From contig NZ_JBHTDN010000001.1 of NCBI RefSeq assembly GCF_042666505.1, forward strand, positions 248,001 through 312,000: a stretch of DNA of 64,000 bases, given 5' to 3'. The position numbers and the translations under genes were made by a program. The notes below the pieces were generated by a model. The model did no database searches. It worked only from the letters and a program-made list of their open reading frames with translations, and was not told the origin of the DNA. Source of the DNA: Parapedobacter sp042666505 (GTDB lineage: Bacteria; Bacteroidota; Bacteroidia; Sphingobacteriales; Sphingobacteriaceae). This document shows, in pieces, positions 7,657 to 17,599 of the stretch (positions are counted from its first letter, which is position 1; each line of letters opens with the position of its first letter).

Positions 7657-9750
7657 ATGAACATCAGAACCGACATATTACTGAGAGCGTACCTGTCCTT
7701 CGGACTGATCGTGTTGTTTGCGGTAGCTGTGCTGGTAAAACTTTTCCATTTGCAATACGTGGAGGGAGAAGTATGGCAGGCAAAGGCCGATAGCATGTCT
7801 ACCCGTTATATCGATGTAGAAGCCGTACGGGGTAATATTTTTTCAAATGATGGTAGCTTGTTGGCTACGTCGGTGCCCGAGTATGACCTCAGGATGGATT
7901 TGTTGGCTCCAGGTATTGAAGATAACGATGTTTTTTATTCAAAAGTAGACTCATTGGCCGCTAAATTAGCCCTGTTTTTCAAAGACAAATCATCCGCCCA
8001 GTATTCGCGGTTACTGAAGGAAGCCCGGAAGAAAAAAAATAGGTATTATTTAATTAAGCGTGATGTGGGCCACCAGGAATTAAAGCAGGTCCGGGAGTTT
8101 CCCGTTTTTAATCTGGGCAAATATAAAGGAGGGCTGATTGCGGAACGCAAAAACAAGCGGATCCTGCCGTTCACTAACTTGGCGGCACGGACAATCGGTT
8201 ACAAGATACCCACCGAAGATGTGAACGTAGGATTGGAAGGTGCATACGGCGAATACATCGATGGGAAAAGTGGTAAGCGGTTGGTGCAACGCATAGCCGG
8301 TGGAGTATGGATGCCGGTGAACCGTGAAATCGAGGTGGCACCGGTCGATGGTTCGGACATTATTTCGACGATCGATGTCAATATGCAGGATATGGCTCAA
8401 CGTGCATTGGAAAAGCAGTTAATTGCGAGCAATGCTGATAATGGTTGCGTGGTTTTGATGGAAGTGGCGACCGGCGAAATCCGAGCCATTGCCAATTTTA
8501 CCAAAGATAGTGACGGTAAATACCGTGAGAAATTCAACTATGCCATTGCGCAGAGCGCCGAGCCGGGTTCGACGTTTAAACTGGCGTCTTATCTGGTGGC
8601 TTTGGAAGACGGTAAAATTGACACCAATACCATTGTGGAGACGGGTAATGGAACTTATCAGGTGCATCGGCACACCATTAAGGACACGCATGCTTACGGA
8701 ACGGTGACCGTAAAAAAAGCATTTGAAGTTTCGTCAAACGTTGCCATAACCAAAATTATCAATACCCATTACAAAAACAACCCGGCGGCGTTTACCAAGC
8801 GCCTGCATGCGCTGCATCTCAATGAGCCGCTGGGCCTCCAGATCCCAGGTGAGGGTAATCCGCTGATCAAAACACCTGAAAGCAAAAGCTGGAGTGGGCT
8901 CTCTCTTCCGCAGATGGCGTATGGTTACGAGTTGAAGCTGACGCCGCTGCAGACACTTACTTTGTATAATGCGGTAGCGAATAATGGAAAAATGGTTGCC
9001 CCGTTGTTTGTAAAAGAAATCAGGCACCTCGGAAATACCATCGAGCGCTTCGAGCCCCGTGTGATTGAAGAACAAATCGCTTCTCCGAGCACAATCGGTA
9101 AACTGCGTGCAATGCTGGAAGGAGTGATGATTGAAGGAACTGGTAAGCGCTTACGTAATCCGCTGTTTCCGGCCGCCGGTAAAACCGGCACTGCCCAAAT
9201 GGCCGACGGAGCAGCGGGCTACCGAAACCGGAAATATCAGTCGTCGTTTGCCGGGTACTTTCCGGCCGATAATCCCAAATATTCCATGATTGTGGTGGTT
9301 CGTAACCCGCGCAATGGCTACTACGGCGCTTCCATTGCCGGACCGGTATTTCGCGAATTGGCAGATATGGTGTATGCCAACGACCTCAATCTGCAAAGTG
9401 ATTTTGATCGGATGCGGTTTGTGGGGAATACCGAGCTTCCTCAGTCATTGAAAGGTTCGAAGGCCGCAACACTAAAGGTGTTTGAAGCGTTGGGTATCAA
9501 AACAACGTACGCTTCTGCGGAGCCGATGCAGTCGATTGACACGGTTAAGGGAATCTCTTTTTCGGATACCGAGATCAACGAAGGTGTCGTCCCTGATGTG
9601 ACAGGAATGGGGCTGATCGACGCGTTGTATGCACTCGAAAACGCGGGATATCGCACCCAGGTTAAGGGCAAAGGTAAGGTGGTCTCACAATCATTGGCGG
9701 CCGGACAAAAGATAAAAATAGGAACTCCGATATCGATTGAATTGCAATGA
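7657..9750 (+). CDS. ftsI: Division-specific penicillin-binding protein (FtsI/PBP3 type) with PASTA domain
   Basis: Class B penicillin-binding protein that cross-links septal peptidoglycan. The 697-aa product has an N-terminal membrane anchor (about 10-32) and a dimerisation domain starting near RYIDVEAVRGNIFSNDG. The transpeptidase domain shows the nucleophile S305-T-F-K308, the SSN motif in KKAFEVSSNVAIT, and K509-T-G-T. A PASTA domain follows at the C-terminus (about 645-697, VVPDVTGMGLIDALYALE), as in Bacteroidota and Spo-type PBPs. Its stop codon overlaps the murE start as ATGA. Position after ftsL and family motifs make the call firm. Confidence 0.95.
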   Translation: MNIRTDILLRAYLSFGLIVLFAVAVLVKLFHLQYVEGEVWQAKADSMSTRYIDVEAVRGNIFSNDGSLLATSVPEYDLRMDLLAPGIEDNDVFYSKVDSLAAKLALFFKDKSSAQYSRLLKEARKKKNRYYLIKRDVGHQELKQVREFPVFNLGKYKGGLIAERKNKRILPFTNLAARTIGYKIPTEDVNVGLEGAYGEYIDGKSGKRLVQRIAGGVWMPVNREIEVAPVDGSDIISTIDVNMQDMAQRALEKQLIASNADNGCVVLMEVATGEIRAIANFTKDSDGKYREKFNYAIAQSAEPGSTFKLASYLVALEDGKIDTNTIVETGNGTYQVHRHTIKDTHAYGTVTVKKAFEVSSNVAITKIINTHYKNNPAAFTKRLHALHLNEPLGLQIPGEGNPLIKTPESKSWSGLSLPQMAYGYELKLTPLQTLTLYNAVANNGKMVAPLFVKEIRHLGNTIERFEPRVIEEQIASPSTIGKLRAMLEGVMIEGTGKRLRNPLFPAAGKTGTAQMADGAAGYRNRKYQSSFAGYFPADNPKYSMIVVVRNPRNGYYGASIAGPVFRELADMVYANDLNLQSDFDRMRFVGNTELPQSLKGSKAATLKVFEALGIKTTYASAEPMQSIDTVKGISFSDTEINEGVVPDVTGMGLIDALYALENAGYRTQVKGKGKVVSQSLAAGQKIKIGTPISIELQ

Positions 9751-11204
9751 GGGCGTTGAAGGACATACTCCACGGCATACCCGTACGTCAGGTAATCGGT
9801 AACCTGAATGTAACGGTGAGCAACCTATGTTTCGATTCGCGCAAAGTCGGATCTGAAAGCTTGTTTGTAGCGGTAGTCGGGACCCATACGGATGGACACG
9901 GGTTTATCGACGGGGCCATAGCTGCCGGGGCGTCCGTGATACTTTGCGAACAGCTTCCCGAAAAAAGTCAGGATCACGTTACCTATGTACAGGTAGATGA
10001 TACCGCTTTTGCGTTGGGTGTTTCAGCCGCTAACTATTACGGGAATCCGTCCAAACAGTTGCGGCTTGTGGGGGTAACGGGAACGAATGGGAAAACCACC
10101 ATTGTAACGCTGTTGTATAAACTTTTTCGCAAACTGGGTTACGAAGCTGGATTGCTGTCCACAGTTCAGAATCAGGTGGGCGACCGTGTTGTAGCTGCAA
10201 CCCACACAACTCCGGACCCTATCGCACTCAATAGTCTCCTCCACGAGATGGTGGAAGCCGGTTGCGATTACTGCTTTATGGAGGTAAGTTCCCATGCGAT
10301 CGTACAGCAGCGAGTTGCAGGCCTGAACTTCGCCGGAGGGATTTTTTCAAACATTACGCACGATCACCTCGATTTCCATAAAACCTTCGACGAATATATA
10401 AAAGCAAAAAAGACCTTTTTTGACGGACTTGATCGGTATGCTTTTGCACTATCCAATGCCGACGACAAGCACGGGACGGTCATGCTTCAGAATACGTTTG
10501 CGCACAAAAAGACCTATGGAATCAGGAGTATGGCCGATTTCAAGGCAAAGGTGATTGAAAGTCATTTCGATGGGATGCTGCTCAACCTGGACGGCCAGGA
10601 AGTATGGGTGAAGCTAGTGGGAGGCTTCAATGCCTATAACGTACTGGCGGTATACGGCGCTGCCATCCTGCTGGAACAGGAAACTATGAAAGTGCTTACC
10701 GCGCTGAGTAATATCAGCGGAGCCGAGGGGCGCTTTGATACCCTGATCTCTTCCAAGGGCGTCATCGGCATTATCGATTATGCACACACACCCGACGCAG
10801 TGCGGAATGTACTGGAAACCATCAACGATCTCCGGAAAAAGGATGAGCACGTCATCACGGTGCTGGGATGCGGCGGTGATAGAGACAAAGCCAAGCGGCC
10901 TCAAATGGCAGCTGTCGCGGTAAAAAACAGTAGTAAAGTTATCATCACTTCGGATAACCCGCGCACGGAAGATCCCATGCAGATTATCCACGATATGGAG
11001 GCGGGCATTCCTGAAGACCACAAGCGAAAGGTTTTTTCCGTTGCCGATAGGCGGGAGGCGATCCGGGCGGCCTGTCATCTGGCACAGCCGGGGGACATTA
11101 TCCTGATCGCGGGAAAGGGCCATGAAAAATATCAGGAAATCAACGGTGAGCGTTTTGATTTTGATGACAAGCAGGTTTTAAGTAACGCATTTAACGAACA
11201 ATAA
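9747..11204 (+). CDS. murE: UDP-MurNAc-L-Ala-D-Glu:meso-diaminopimelate ligase MurE
   Basis: Adds the third residue to the peptidoglycan stem peptide in the cytoplasm. The 485-aa protein has the three Mur-ligase domains, with the ATP-binding loop GVTGTNGKTT near residue 110. D403-N-P-R406 is the motif that marks meso-diaminopimelate-adding enzymes, so the wall is predicted to be of the DAP type. The start overlaps the preceding stop as ATGA, and mraY follows 6 nt downstream. Confidence 0.97.
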   Translation: MRALKDILHGIPVRQVIGNLNVTVSNLCFDSRKVGSESLFVAVVGTHTDGHGFIDGAIAAGASVILCEQLPEKSQDHVTYVQVDDTAFALGVSAANYYGNPSKQLRLVGVTGTNGKTTIVTLLYKLFRKLGYEAGLLSTVQNQVGDRVVAATHTTPDPIALNSLLHEMVEAGCDYCFMEVSSHAIVQQRVAGLNFAGGIFSNITHDHLDFHKTFDEYIKAKKTFFDGLDRYAFALSNADDKHGTVMLQNTFAHKKTYGIRSMADFKAKVIESHFDGMLLNLDGQEVWVKLVGGFNAYNVLAVYGAAILLEQETMKVLTALSNISGAEGRFDTLISSKGVIGIIDYAHTPDAVRNVLETINDLRKKDEHVITVLGCGGDRDKAKRPQMAAVAVKNSSKVIITSDNPRTEDPMQIIHDMEAGIPEDHKRKVFSVADRREAIRAACHLAQPGDIILIAGKGHEKYQEINGERFDFDDKQVLSNAFNEQ

Positions 11205-11210
11205 CGCCAT

Positions 11211-12455
11211 ATGCTCTATTATCTATTCACTTGGATCGAACAGTACGTACATATCCCCGGGTCGGGCTTGTTCCAGTATATCTCATTCCGTACGGCTGTG
11301 GCAGTGATTGTGTCGTTGATTATCACCACGGGATACGGCAGCCGCCTGATTCGTGTTTTACGGGTAAAGCAGGTAGGGGAAACCATTCGGGATCTGGGAC
11401 TTGAGGGGGAAAAGAAGAAACAGGGTACGCCAACCATGGGTGGTTTGATTATCATTACTGGAATCATGATCCCAACGTTATTATTTGCTAAGTTGGAAAA
11501 CATCTATGTAATCCTGATGCTGATCACAACCGTCTGGATGGGAGCCATTGGATTTTTGGATGATTATATTAAGGTATTCCGCAAAAACAAAGAAGGATTG
11601 GCCGGCCGTTTTAAAATTGTGGGTCAAGTGGGATTGGGGATTATTATTGCCTGTACGATGTATTTTCATCCCCAAATCGTGGTGCGTGAAACGGTGGCGA
11701 ATCCGGTGCCCGGAAGCCAGGTCGAAGCACACGTACAGGAGAGCACCGGACAAAAATATTATACAAAGGACGTCAAGTCGACAAAAACAAATATCCCCTT
11801 TTATAAAAACAACGAGTTTGACTATGCGAAAGTGTTGAGCATATTTGGCCTTAACAGCCCTGTCCTCACATTTGTTGTGTTTTTATTGGTCGTCGTTATT
11901 ATTGTAACAGCGGTGTCCAATGGCGCCAATATTACCGACGGGATCGACGGACTCGCAACGGGTACATCGGCTACGATCGGCGCCACGCTGGCCATTTTGG
12001 CTTACGTATCCGGTAACGTGATTTTCTCGGATTACCTGAATATTATGTATATTCCCAATTCAGGCGAGCTGGTTATCTTCGCAGGCGCCTTCGTTGGGGC
12101 ATGTACGGGATTTCTTTGGTACAACTCCTACCCAGCCCAGGTATTTATGGGCGATACGGGAAGCCTTGCTATCGGGGGTATTATTGCGGCATTTGCCGTT
12201 CTGATACGTAAGGAACTGCTCATACCGATCTTATGCGGCGTATTTCTGATCGAAAACTTATCGGTAATCATGCAGGTATCCTACTTCAAATACACGAAGC
12301 GGAAATATGGAGAGGGACGACGGATTTTCCGGATGGCGCCTTTGCATCATCATTACCAGAAAAAAGGGTATCACGAGGCAAAAATCGTAACCCGCTTCTG
12401 GATATTGGGAGTTATCCTGGCAATACTGACCATTGTTACCTTAAAAATAAGATAG
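11211..12455 (+). CDS. mraY: Phospho-MurNAc-pentapeptide transferase MraY
   Basis: Integral membrane enzyme that transfers phospho-MurNAc-pentapeptide to undecaprenyl phosphate, giving lipid I. The expected signatures are present: KKQGTPTMGGL, FLDDYIKVFRKNKEGL, NGANITDGIDGLATG, FMGDTGSLAIGG and MAPLHHHYQKKGYHE. About ten membrane helices are predicted. At 414 aa it is about 50 residues longer than E. coli MraY, through an insertion after helix 4 (around residues 160-200, polar, with KYYTKDVKSTKT), which I believe is usual in Bacteroidota. murD starts 1 nt after the stop. Confidence 0.97.
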   Translation: MLYYLFTWIEQYVHIPGSGLFQYISFRTAVAVIVSLIITTGYGSRLIRVLRVKQVGETIRDLGLEGEKKKQGTPTMGGLIIITGIMIPTLLFAKLENIYVILMLITTVWMGAIGFLDDYIKVFRKNKEGLAGRFKIVGQVGLGIIIACTMYFHPQIVVRETVANPVPGSQVEAHVQESTGQKYYTKDVKSTKTNIPFYKNNEFDYAKVLSIFGLNSPVLTFVVFLLVVVIIVTAVSNGANITDGIDGLATGTSATIGATLAILAYVSGNVIFSDYLNIMYIPNSGELVIFAGAFVGACTGFLWYNSYPAQVFMGDTGSLAIGGIIAAFAVLIRKELLIPILCGVFLIENLSVIMQVSYFKYTKRKYGEGRRIFRMAPLHHHYQKKGYHEAKIVTRFWILGVILAILTIVTLKIR

Positions 12456-12456
12456 T

Positions 12457-13830
12457 ATGGCAGCAATACCAACATATCACTATCCGCAGCAAGGTAGAAT
12501 TACGGTGCTGGGTGCTGGCGAGAGCGGCGTTGGAACGGCTATACTTGCCCAGAAAAAAGGATTTGACGTTTGGGTGTCGGACAGCGGAAAAATTGCCGAC
12601 CACTACAAGAAGGAATTACAGGAAGCGGGCATATCCTACGAAGAAGGGGCACACAGTGAATCAAAAATATTGGAATCCGATCTGGTAATCAAAAGCCCGG
12701 GGATACCGCAAACGGTATCCATCGTGCGGCAACTGAAAGCCGCTCAGATCCCCGTGATCGCCGAAATCGAATTTGCCGCACAATATACCGATGCGAAGCT
12801 GATTTGCATAACGGGTTCCAATGGAAAGTCGACCACCACGATGCTCACTTGGCATATTTTGAGCCGCGGTGGCCTCCATGTCGGGTTGGCGGGCAACATC
12901 GGGCGGAGCTTCGCTTTACAGGTTGCCCGCGAACAATACGATTATTACGTGTTAGAGCTGAGCAGCTTTATGCTCGATGATATGGAGCATTTCCGCGCCG
13001 ATGTAGCCGTGTTGCTTAATATTACACCCGACCATCTGGACCGGTATGACCATAACCTGGAAAATTACGTCGATTCTAAGTTCCGCATCATCCGGAATCA
13101 ACGGCCGGAAGATTTATTTATCTACTGCGCCGATGATCCGATTACGGTACAAGGCTTGGAAAGACACCATCCTTTGGCGACCACGCTGCCTTTCAGTATT
13201 GAAAAGCGGATCGAGCCAGGGGCATACTTGAATACCCACAATGAAATAGAAATTAATATACCACACCAAGATACATTTACAATGGATATCAACGAACTTT
13301 CGCTTCAGGGCAAACACAATGTGTACAACAACATGGCCTCCGGATTGGTGGCCAAAGCGCAGGAACTCCGTAATGCTTCGATGAAGGAAAGCATGGGGTC
13401 CTTTAAAAACATCCCGCACCGCCTTGAATTTGTAGCTTGCATCGCCGGTGTCAATTACATCAATGACTCTAAGGCCACGAATGTAAATGCGGTATGGTAT
13501 GCATTGGAAAGCCTTGCCCCACAGGTCGTCCTGATTATGGGGGGAGTGGATAAGGGCAATGACTACGAGATGCTCCGCGACCTGGTGCGCACCAAAGTAC
13601 GGGCTATCGTATGTATTGGGAAGGATAATTCGCGGATCTATGACTCCTTAGAAGAAGATGCGCAGATTATTGTAAACAGCTCAAGTATGCGCGATGCCGT
13701 CGAAATAGCATCCCACCTGGCTCAAAAGGGCGATACGGTGCTGTTGTCGCCAGCCTGCGCAAGTTTCGATTGGTTTAAGAATTTCGAAGACCGGGGCGAA
13801 CAGTTTAAGGAAGCCGTGATGAATTTATAA
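12457..13830 (+). CDS. murD: UDP-MurNAc-L-Ala:D-glutamate ligase MurD
   Basis: Adds D-glutamate to UDP-MurNAc-L-alanine in the cytoplasm. The 457-aa product has an N-terminal nucleotide-binding fold (GAGESGVGTAILAQ), the ATP loop GSNGKSTTT around residue 125, the central LNITPDHLDRYDHNLENYVDSK segment, and a C-terminal domain with NDSKATN and LLSPACASFDWFKNFEDRG, both diagnostic for MurD. It is tightly joined to mraY, while 74 nt separate it from ftsW, one of the larger gaps in the cluster. Confidence 0.97.
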   Translation: MAAIPTYHYPQQGRITVLGAGESGVGTAILAQKKGFDVWVSDSGKIADHYKKELQEAGISYEEGAHSESKILESDLVIKSPGIPQTVSIVRQLKAAQIPVIAEIEFAAQYTDAKLICITGSNGKSTTTMLTWHILSRGGLHVGLAGNIGRSFALQVAREQYDYYVLELSSFMLDDMEHFRADVAVLLNITPDHLDRYDHNLENYVDSKFRIIRNQRPEDLFIYCADDPITVQGLERHHPLATTLPFSIEKRIEPGAYLNTHNEIEINIPHQDTFTMDINELSLQGKHNVYNNMASGLVAKAQELRNASMKESMGSFKNIPHRLEFVACIAGVNYINDSKATNVNAVWYALESLAPQVVLIMGGVDKGNDYEMLRDLVRTKVRAIVCIGKDNSRIYDSLEEDAQIIVNSSSMRDAVEIASHLAQKGDTVLLSPACASFDWFKNFEDRGEQFKEAVMNL

Positions 13831-13904
13831 GAGGAAACCTGATTGTGAGGCTGTAAGCCACCTGTTGGGCACAAAAAAGCCGATAGCTGATAACTAACAA
13901 AGAC

Positions 13905-15080
13905 ATGGAAAAGGCATTTTCGAAACTAAAAGGAGACCGGTGGTTGTGGATCATCATCATTATCTTATCCGTTTGGTCACTATTAGCCGTATATAGTTCC
14001 GTCGGAACGTTGGCGTATAAAGAAGGTAAAGGCACGGAGGTGTACCTTATTAAGCATACGTTATTGATTTTCGGCGGTTTTGCGCTGATGTATTTTTCAC
14101 ATTTGCTGGATTATCGCTGGTATGCAGGTATTTCCAAAATTCTAATGGCCGTTACGATTCCACTGTTGCTATATACGTTGATTTTCGGAGATACGATCAA
14201 CGATGCAAACCGGTGGTTGACCATTCCGGTGATTAACCAAACGTTTCAAACGTCCGACTTGGCCAAATTAGCGTTGATTACTTTTCTGGCGCGAACATTG
14301 ACCCGCAAACAGGAAAATATCAAAGACGTGAAAAAGGCATTCCTGCCGATTATGGGTTCGGTATGCCTCATTTTTGCGCTGATTGCACCCGCGAACCTTT
14401 CGACGGCACTGATGCTGTTCGGCGTCAGCGTATTGCTATTGATTATCGGGCGGATCAGCATTAAGCAGATTGCGTATGTTTGCCTGGGCGTTTTTGTCCT
14501 TCTGGTTTTGGTGGTTTCATTGGGACCCAGGAGACAAACCTATATGTCGCGCGTACAAACCTATCTCAACGGCGAGGCTGCCGACGACGATAAGTCGTTT
14601 CAATCCGATCACGCAAAAATAGCAATTGCCACCGGCGGACTATTCGGCAAAGGCCCCGGCAATAGCACCCAGCGGAACGTGTTGCCGCATCCTTATTCGG
14701 ACTTTATCTTTGCAATCATCATCGAGGAATACGGAACCGTCGGGGGCTTCATATTGGTGTGTTTATATGTGGTACTCATGTTCCGGTGTATCCGTATCGT
14801 TACGCTGAGTCCCAAAGCCTTTGGTGCGCTACTGGCTGCAGGATTAGGCTTTAGCCTTACCCTGCAGGCACTGGGGAATATGGCGGTTGCCGTCGGACTC
14901 GGTCCGGTAACCGGTATTCCGCTGCCTTTGGTGAGTATGGGGGGCACGTCTATATTGTTCACCAGCGTCGCTTTCGGAATTATTTTAAGCGTAAGCCGGA
15001 ATATCGACGAGCTGAAGGAGAGAGGCGTCGAAAGCCGCACCAAAAAGGTTGTGATCGGCGAAATTCCGGCAATGGGATGA
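13905..15080 (+). CDS. ftsW: Septal peptidoglycan polymerase FtsW
   Basis: SEDS-family glycosyltransferase that polymerises lipid II at the septum together with the division PBP. The 391-aa product has about ten membrane helices. Signatures include the RRQTYMSRVQTYLN segment before the large periplasmic loop, GPGNSTQRNVLPHPYSDFIFAIIIEEYG, and PLPLVSMGGTSIL near the C-terminus. The gene is preceded by a short dispersed motif, TAGCTGATAACTAA (13884-13897), seen at two other gene starts in the window. Its place between murD and murG is canonical. Confidence 0.96.
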   Translation: MEKAFSKLKGDRWLWIIIIILSVWSLLAVYSSVGTLAYKEGKGTEVYLIKHTLLIFGGFALMYFSHLLDYRWYAGISKILMAVTIPLLLYTLIFGDTINDANRWLTIPVINQTFQTSDLAKLALITFLARTLTRKQENIKDVKKAFLPIMGSVCLIFALIAPANLSTALMLFGVSVLLLIIGRISIKQIAYVCLGVFVLLVLVVSLGPRRQTYMSRVQTYLNGEAADDDKSFQSDHAKIAIATGGLFGKGPGNSTQRNVLPHPYSDFIFAIIIEEYGTVGGFILVCLYVVLMFRCIRIVTLSPKAFGALLAAGLGFSLTLQALGNMAVAVGLGPVTGIPLPLVSMGGTSILFTSVAFGIILSVSRNIDELKERGVESRTKKVVIGEIPAMG

Positions 15081-15112
15081 TTTTAATAAACTAATTAATC
15101 AGGTAACGACCA

Positions 15113-16216
15113 ATGGCAAAACGTATCATAATCAGCGGAGGGGGCACCGGGGGACACATCTTCCCTGCGATAGCCATTGCTCATGCCCTGAAGAGGTTGG
15201 AACCCGCTACCCGGCTACTTTTTGTAGGGGCTAATGGAAAAATGGAAATGGATAAGGTACCGGCTGCTGGCTATGAAATCGTGGGTTTAGATATCCAGGG
15301 TATCGATAGGAAATCGCTATGGAAGAACCTTGCGTTGCCGTTCAAATTGTATAAAAGTATCAGCAGGGCACGTCAGATAGTGCGTGATTTCAAACCGGAT
15401 GTCGCCGTCGGGGTGGGTGGCTACGCATCTGGACCATTGCTCCATACCGCCGCTCAAATGGGCATACCCTGCTTGATTCAGGAGCAAAACTCCTACGCGG
15501 GCATCACCAATAAACGTTTGGGTAAAAAAGTCGATAAGATATGTGTCGCTTTTGAAGGAATGGAACGTTTTTTCCCGAAGGAAAAAATCCTTTTTACCGG
15601 AAATCCGATCAGGCGGGAGTCGGTCGCTATCCATAATAAACGATTTGAAGCCGCCGAGTTGTTAAGCCTTTCACTCCATCGGAAAACGATCCTGCTGACC
15701 GGTGGAAGCCTAGGGGCGCGTACTTTGAACGAATGTATGCGCGCGGGCTTAGATAAACTGGTCAACGCAGGCGTACAGGTGATTTGGCAGTGCGGCGAGT
15801 ATTATTACGAAGGACTCCGTCGGTCGATAGAAGGGAAGTATCAAGATTATGTAAAACTGACCGCTTTCCTGCACCGGATGGACCTGGCCTACGCGGCTGC
15901 GGACGTCATCATCGCCCGGGCAGGTGCCGGTACCATCGCGGAACTCTGTGTGGTAGGCAAACCGGTTGTTTTAGTGCCGTCGCCGAATGTCGCGGAAGAT
16001 CACCAGACTAAAAATGCGCTGGCATTGGTGAATAAACGGGCGGCCCTGATGGTAAGCGATGCCGAAGCCCCGCAAAGACTGGTCGATACGGCCTTGAATC
16101 TGTTGAATGACCGCAATTTGTGCGGAACACTGGAAACGAATATTAAACAATTAGCGATTTCGAATGCGGACGAAGTGATTGCACGTGAAGTCCTGAAATT
16201 GGCAGCAAATAAGTAA
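15113..16216 (+). CDS. murG: Lipid II synthase (UDP-GlcNAc transferase) MurG
   Basis: Peripheral membrane GT28 glycosyltransferase that adds GlcNAc to lipid I. The 367-aa product has the glycine-rich GGGTGGHIFPAIAIA loop near the N-terminus, GVGGYASGPLL, IQEQNSYAGITN, and the C-terminal donor-binding segment ARAGAGTIAEL followed by PSPNVAEDHQTKNA. Length and order are typical. The gene follows ftsW after 32 nt and precedes murC by 27 nt. Confidence 0.97.
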   Translation: MAKRIIISGGGTGGHIFPAIAIAHALKRLEPATRLLFVGANGKMEMDKVPAAGYEIVGLDIQGIDRKSLWKNLALPFKLYKSISRARQIVRDFKPDVAVGVGGYASGPLLHTAAQMGIPCLIQEQNSYAGITNKRLGKKVDKICVAFEGMERFFPKEKILFTGNPIRRESVAIHNKRFEAAELLSLSLHRKTILLTGGSLGARTLNECMRAGLDKLVNAGVQVIWQCGEYYYEGLRRSIEGKYQDYVKLTAFLHRMDLAYAAADVIIARAGAGTIAELCVVGKPVVLVPSPNVAEDHQTKNALALVNKRAALMVSDAEAPQRLVDTALNLLNDRNLCGTLETNIKQLAISNADEVIAREVLKLAANK

Positions 16217-16243
16217 AAAAAAATAGCTGATAGCGCGATACAC

Positions 16244-17599
16244 ATGAACATTGATAACATCAGACAGGTTTACCTAATCGGAATCGGCGGAATTGGCATG
16301 AGCGCCTTGGCTCGGTATTTCCGTCACCTCGGCTGTTTGGTGGGCGGATACGATAAAACGGAAACCGCGCTAACCAAACAACTGGTTTCCGAAGGGATTT
16401 CTGTCATGTATGCCGACGATTTTACGTTAGTGGATGATTCCTTTAAGGTTCCTGACGAACATACCTTGATTATTTATACACCAGCGGTCCCTGCGGAGCT
16501 GCATATTCTTAATCAGTTCCAGCAACTGGGGCATACCTTGTTTAAGCGTTCACAGGTACTCGGACTGATCAGCCAAAACCGGTTTACCATTGCGGTGGCC
16601 GGAACGCACGGAAAGACCACTACGTCCACGCTCGTGGCCCATATTCTGACAGAAAGCGGGTATGGCTGCTCAGCTTTTTTGGGCGGAATCAGTACGAATT
16701 ACGGAAGCAATGTGCTTTTTTCGACCGGCGAAGTGGTGGTAGTGGAGGCAGACGAATACGACCGGTCCTTCCTGACGTTATATCCGGACATCGCGGTAGT
16801 GACCTCTGCTGATCCGGATCACCTGGATATTTATGGGGACAAGAATCATTTGCATGAATCGTTCGCCTTATTCCTGAAGCAGCTGCATAAAGATGGAACG
16901 AGTATTGTTAAGGAAGGATTGCCATTTGAGGGTAACATACGCTATGCCGCCGGTACGCCGACCGATGCCTATGCCGATCGGATACACGTGAAGAACGGCG
17001 AGTTCTTCTTTGATTATATTTGGCAAGGTGGGCAGATAACGGATGTGCACATAGGAGTGCCGGGGAAACACAACGTCGAGAATGCAGTTGCGGCTATTGC
17101 CGTTGCGCAACAATTGCAGATCCCCGAAGCGAAAATTGTGAAGGCATTATCATCATTTTCCGGTGTAAAGCGCCGCTTTGAATACATCGTGAAAACCGAT
17201 AACACGATCTATATTGATGACTATGCCCACCATCCGGAAGAGTTACGGGCGTTTCTCTCGGCAGTGCGGCAACTTTATCCTAAACGGAAACTGACAGCCG
17301 TGTTCCAACCCCATTTGTATAGCCGTACCCGCGATTTTGCTGATGGGTTCGCGGAGGTGCTCTCCAACGTAGATACCTTATTGCTGATGGATATTTATCC
17401 AGCACGGGAATTGCCGATTAAGGGTGTGGATTCACGGATGCTGCTTGAAAAAATCGCCTTAACGGATAAACACATGGCGACACCGGATTCGATAACGGAT
17501 TATGTGCGTACACACAGACCGGAGCTGTTGGTAACCGTAGGCGCGGGCGACGTAGATTTATTGGTAGAACCCTTGAAAGCGATTTTGGAAGATGTTTAG
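16244..17599 (+). CDS. murC: UDP-MurNAc:L-alanine ligase MurC
   Basis: Catalyses the first step of stem-peptide assembly. The 451-aa product has an N-terminal Rossmann domain (GIGGIGMSALARYF), the ATP loop VAGTHGKTTTSTL, EADEYDRSFL, the HNVENAVAAIAVA segment and a C-terminal domain with DDYAHHPEEL and QPHLYSRTRDF. The gene overlaps ftsQ by 8 nt. No murB or ddl lies in the cluster; in many Bacteroidota these are elsewhere. Confidence 0.97.
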   Translation: MNIDNIRQVYLIGIGGIGMSALARYFRHLGCLVGGYDKTETALTKQLVSEGISVMYADDFTLVDDSFKVPDEHTLIIYTPAVPAELHILNQFQQLGHTLFKRSQVLGLISQNRFTIAVAGTHGKTTTSTLVAHILTESGYGCSAFLGGISTNYGSNVLFSTGEVVVVEADEYDRSFLTLYPDIAVVTSADPDHLDIYGDKNHLHESFALFLKQLHKDGTSIVKEGLPFEGNIRYAAGTPTDAYADRIHVKNGEFFFDYIWQGGQITDVHIGVPGKHNVENAVAAIAVAQQLQIPEAKIVKALSSFSGVKRRFEYIVKTDNTIYIDDYAHHPEELRAFLSAVRQLYPKRKLTAVFQPHLYSRTRDFADGFAEVLSNVDTLLLMDIYPARELPIKGVDSRMLLEKIALTDKHMATPDSITDYVRTHRPELLVTVGAGDVDLLVEPLKAILEDV

